A stretch of DNA of 64,000 nucleotides from Rotaria socialis. Lineage: Eukaryota; Rotifera; Eurotatoria; Philodinida; Philodinidae. The stretch covers positions 74,921 through 138,920 of the forward strand of contig CAJNYU010000404.1 of NCBI GenBank assembly GCA_905331475.1, written 5' to 3'. Below the pieces are notes generated by a model. That model worked only from the letters and a program-made list of their open reading frames with translations. It did not search any database and was not told the DNA's origin. This document shows, in pieces, positions 60,162 through 64,000 of the stretch (positions are counted from its first letter, which is position 1; every line of letters begins with the position of its first letter). The position numbers and the translations under genes were made by a program.

Positions 60162-61324
60162 CAATGGTGATTTACCATGAAGGTGACCGCACATATCGTC
60201 GCACGACATTTCGTCGCGTTCACTTCGTCGCAATCATTTCGTCGCATGTCACTTCGTCGCAGAAAAATTCTTTTCGTTCTGCTGCCCCTATCTATTTATC
60301 GCTTCTCTCTTAATGAATTATATTTTTGTGTATAACCAATGGAAATAACATAAATTAATTTCTGTGTATTTTGTGCGTACTAAACACACAGCATCATGAG
60401 GAATAGATTCGGAAAAAAATATATAAACAAAACTAAAGAGAAAAATGATCTAAAGAATTATGTTTGCTGCTATATCAGAATTGATCTAGTTGAGACGAGT
60501 CGAGGGAGTTGACCAGTCGAATTTTAATGTCAATTTTTAATTAGATAATAGGAAAACGACCGGGTTTCGGAGCATGACAGTGTAATATTGGCGCTGAGAG
60601 AAATGTGTTGAAGGATAAATTAGCATAACAACGAGCTTCATTGGTAAATAATTTTTATTTCAATTAATTGATTGATGTTCAAAAAGATTTTAGCTTTAGA
60701 ATCTCGATTCTGAGATCGAAGAATAAATTTCATCGTTATTGTACGTTTTTTAGTATAGATGTAACCTTCTTGGAGCATCATTGCTTTTTCTTTTATAAAA
60801 AAACAGTTTTTCTATTTGAGACATTTTGCTTGAAAAGCAGTACGCAATGAAAGTTGAAATTAAGAAGTAAAATGTATTTTTTTTTATTTGGCATGGTTCC
60901 ATAGTTAAGAATGTCGGATCAGTATTTTTTTAGTTTAGATTACACTGAAATTCATGAAGCTAGCGACGAACCTGATTAGTTTCCATTAGTTTTAGTATCA
61001 CAATTAAGTGAGAATAATATTTTTTATTGATCCTTTTACCGAATTAAAATTATATGTCTTAGCACAATTATTTCTCTATCGCTTTTGTACACATATCTTG
61101 CAACTTTTCATTTAATTTATGTTATTTCCATTGGTTATACACAAAAAATAATTCCTTAAGAGAGAAGCGACAAATAGATATGGGCGAACAGAACGAAAAG
61201 AACTTTTCCGCGACGAAATGTTCTGCGACGAAGTGATCGTGCGACGAAATGATTGCGACGAAGTGAACGCGACGAAGTGTCGTGCGACGATATGTACTAG
61301 TGCCTTCAAGGGACTCACCAGTGA
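60162..61324. mobile_element. Element with long inverted repeats of CGACGAAGTG-type units
   Basis: The left arm, about 60191-60358, is the reverse complement of about 61111-61295, with a weaker match extending outward to about 60162 and 61324. The outer part of each arm is an array of 10-12 nt units (CATTTCGTCGCA, CACTTCGTCGCA on the left; CGACGAAGTGA on the right). The inner part is unique (TAACCAATGGAAATAACAT). The 750-nt core has no ORF worth naming. Non-autonomous DNA element; superfamily unknown. Confidence 0.8.
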
Positions 61325-61329
61325 CTTTG

Positions 61330-61980
61330 CGAATGAGAGTCGACTAGGGCACCCACACCCTAAGCGCGTGTACCGTACACGTACGGTGTCCGTGCTGACT
61401 GTTCTAAGTGCACGTTATACGTACCAAGAAGAACTCTCCAATAGGGAGGATTCCTAATCAGACAATGGCCACAAGGACTATATATAGACGATAAAATCCG
61501 TTAGATGAATCATTTCGTTAATTTACCTAACGAATGAGATATCTGGTTTTTTTCCAGGCGCTACACTTCTTTTTTGATATTTTTCTAAAATATTCGATAT
61601 TTTTTTCAACTTTTTTTAAGTTTACTATTTTTGTTTTATTTTTTTTAAATTTTATTATTTCTATGATTTATTTGTTTTGAAATTCTTTTTCCTTTTTTTC
61701 TGAATAAATTTCGTCTTAAGCGGAATAGACGATAATAGGAAACAGCTGAAGATATTTTTTATAGCTACAAAAAAATGCTTTTTTATATCGAGCAGAAAAA
61801 TCAGATTGGGTGTCCAAAACCGACCAATGAGAAAATTACCAAAGTGCATTAATGCACTTAGCAGCACACGTACGTCCTGCTGGAGGTACGCTTACGGTAC
61901 ACGTTCCGCACGCTTGGTACGCGAACTCCGCGTGACGGGGGTACGCGTACCGAGACCTACCGCTCGACCTGGGTGGATCA
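61330..61980. repeat. Two GC-rich, GTAC/CGTACG-rich blocks
   Basis: Blocks at about 61335-61445 and 61862-61975 are far richer in GC and CpG than the surroundings. They share words such as GGTACACG, CGTACG and GTACGCG in palindromic order (CGTGTACCGTACACGTACGG in the first, GGTACGCGTACCG-like in the second). They may be the ends of one more element with about 400 nt of plain AT-rich sequence between. The open frames across them are not gene-like. Confidence 0.45.
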
Positions 61981-63294
61981 ATTTTTGATAGATGTCACTT
62001 GATTATGTTTTTCATTTAATTTTTTTTTCTATCGATAATTAATCAAATTGAACAGTAGGAAAAAAACAATTTGATATTAATTGAGTTATACTATTATGGT
62101 AAGAACGTCATTCGTTGTCGTTTTCATTAGGGTGTCAAAGAGACCTGGCAAATTTATAAAACGGAATTAAAGAATGAGATGAACGTCGCTATGTCGAAAC
62201 ATCAATCAGATAGCTCAATTCAATGATAATTCGTCTAGTCTAGTCTGTTTGATTCATAAGAATGATCATGATTCAGAGTTTCATTTTCATTCATTGTTCT
62301 CCTGATAAAGCCACTTATACTATCACCCATTATTACACAAACCAGCACCCATACCAAATCATATTCGCACTAGAAATGTACTGAGTAAAAAAAGAATATT
62401 ATCGAAAATTAAGTCAAAATTCAAAACTATATAATGTTCTGAATTCTATTCCTTTTTTATTGAATGTCTGTTATATCGAAAATCATTTTTTAAAGGTCAC
62501 AGACCTTCTTCCTCTAGTTTCTTTCTATATTGATTGTTTGAACTTAGTGCATGATGGTAATCATATTGTTTGTAATTTTAAAACCCAAATGACGCAGTTG
62601 TACTCAAAAAACAACAAAATGACGAAAAATTAAGGTTCTGTAGGCCATATCAGAAATGCAATATATTAAAGCGGGAAGAATCTAATTGATTGATTTTCGA
62701 ATGTACAAAAAAGAACCACTTCAATTGGCTTCTTGCACAGTTTTAGATGGTTGCACTTAATATAGAGATACTAGCTTGTTTAAACAGACTAACTTCAAAT
62801 TAACGAAGTTTAATCGATATGCATATATTAATATCGAAGTTTTGGATAGTCTTGGTAAATAATCCATTGAATTTATTCGACGAAAAAAGTATATGTTAAC
62901 TAGAAGTAATTCTATTCATTTAATATTTACAACTTCTTGTTAAAATTCAGCAATTGCAAGAACCTTTTTAAAACTCTTTGTTAATGCTGTTTCATTCGTT
63001 ACGCCAACATACTTTTGTAGTACTGATACTATATATATATATATATATGTTGAGAAATAAAAATGAATGAAGTAAATATAAAATTATTTAAAAATTTTTT
63101 CTTAAAGTAAAATATACTATCGTTATGTTTTTTAATCAAGATTTGATCTTTGTGATTGTACAAACAGGTTGAAAAATTAGTAGGCGAAGCTCAGTCACTC
63201 GAACATCTCGAGTTACGCCACTAACGTTTTTATTCAGGGAAAACTTTCTAATGGCAATAAAAAATCTTGAGCATGACAATAAAGAAAATTCTTA
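61981..63294. other. Intergenic
   Basis: No gene seen. TA tract at about 63031-63048. Confidence 0.4.
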
Positions 63295-63549
63295 CCCAGG
63301 TCGTGGACGTACGGCGGGAAACGGCCGGAAAGCACAGGAAAGCGCTGGAAAGTGGAAGCAGTATTCCAGTTGGAAGTTACCGGATTTTCTTCCTGTAGAT
63401 TCCGATCAACTTCCAGANAAAAATATCGGTTAACTTCCAACTGGAATACTGCTTCCAGTTTCCAGTGCTTTCCGGCCAGATACGGTGATTTTTCCGCATC
63501 TTTCCGACCGGTTCCTACAGTATCCGTCCTCCAGAATCATTGACCTGGG
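63295..63549. mobile_element. CCCAGGTC-ended short repeat, copy 2
   Basis: Ends CCCAGGTC and GACCTGGG as in copy 1 (1732-1936), in the same orientation. The internal GGAAAGTGGAAGCAGTATTCC and CTTTCC-rich parts match closely, with extra sequence near the middle making it about 50 nt longer. One undetermined base is at 63418, again near the self-complementary centre. No gene. Confidence 0.75.
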
Positions 63550-63836
63550 TATACATGATAACCAATAGCTATTCCAGGAAAAAGCAGCAAAAAAGGATCA
63601 GAACAACGACTACACATGAACACCAGCCAGAAGATTAAATAAGACAACCAGAAAGTAGACCACCATAAAAACACATCGAAGAAGAAGCTATGCTAAAAAA
63701 CATTTGATATTCATTTTGATAAATATTAATATGGAACTCACGGCCAGTATAGTTCAGAATAGATCTTCGAATATCTTCAAACTAAATTGAGAAATAAGCA
63801 AGTCTTTTTTCGACCAAAATGATTTGACTTTTACCC

Positions 63837-63939
63837 CACTGCAAATATTGATTATTTCATCTTCAGGACGAGATAATGCTTCGTGTTCACTCCCACCACC
63901 GACACCACTTATCTGTGTTACTATTATATCCATATCCAT
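63837..63939 (-). CDS. Possible first coding exon, partial
   Basis: The minus strand from ATG 63939 reads MDMDIIVTQISGVGGGSEHE and on to ICSG, then GTAAAA, a donor-like site at 63836. The acidic, glycine-containing text reads like protein. The following frame could splice to about 63698, giving a short membrane-like tail that runs into the repeat at 63549. This continuation is weak. A true gene would have to continue leftward and I cannot trace it. Confidence 0.25.
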
Positions 63940-64000
63940 CTAAACAAAAAAAATTATTTAATACTTGTACATATGCATCTATATAGAACATACTAGTTGA

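Overview
The window is eukaryotic nuclear DNA from a small, AT-rich, gene-dense animal genome, most likely a bdelloid rotifer. The signs are: 50-66 nt introns with GTRAG-type donors and T-rich TAG acceptors; metazoan genes (a GAF-GAF cyclic-nucleotide phosphodiesterase, a two-TM MARCH-type E3 ligase, a 7TM receptor, a Josephin deubiquitinase); an F-box remnant of the kind expanded in bdelloids; an intronless trehalase that looks horizontally acquired; and many short non-autonomous DNA elements. The species assignment is inference from recall; no search was possible.

Layout. 1-2100: fold-back element, broken F-box gene (- strand), and a CCCAGGTC-ended repeat. 5475-6278: three-exon RRM/coiled-coil protein. 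10816-11936: five-exon UBA-like + polyQ + Josephin protease. 14982-24182: a long 17-exon phosphodiesterase (GAF-A, GAF-B, HD-type catalytic domain, CaaX end) whose 2.8 kb first intron holds a 43-nt poly-G tract and a small antisense gene that also ends in a CaaX box. 25760-25849: tRNA-Ile(UAU) with a 15-nt intron. 26300-29350: decayed coding sequence. 29419-29679: secreted cystine-knot peptide (- strand). 31006-32729: large inverted repeat and nested Harbinger-like MITEs. 35726-37135: trehalase. 38955-40291: MARCH-type RING-CH E3 ligase. 42013-42773: serine-rich protein with a CtBP-type motif (- strand). 48137-50284: somatomedin-B 7TM receptor. 52096-52536: hypothetical. 52796-54496: seven-exon TIR-domain protein with a C-terminal membrane anchor (- strand). 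58560-59884: transposase-like remnant (- strand) split by a hAT-like MITE. 60160-61325: element with long inverted repeats built of CGACGAAGTG-like units. 63295-63549: second copy of the CCCAGGTC repeat.

The genes are unrelated neighbours, not an operon. Loose themes are ubiquitin biology (F-box remnant, Josephin protease, MARCH ligase), signalling at membranes (prenylated phosphodiesterase, nested CaaX protein, 7TM receptor, TIR protein) and desiccation or carbohydrate metabolism (trehalase). Exon models were assembled by hand from splice sites, reading phase and family resemblance. Those for the RRM, Josephin, phosphodiesterase, MARCH and TIR genes close in phase from start to stop.
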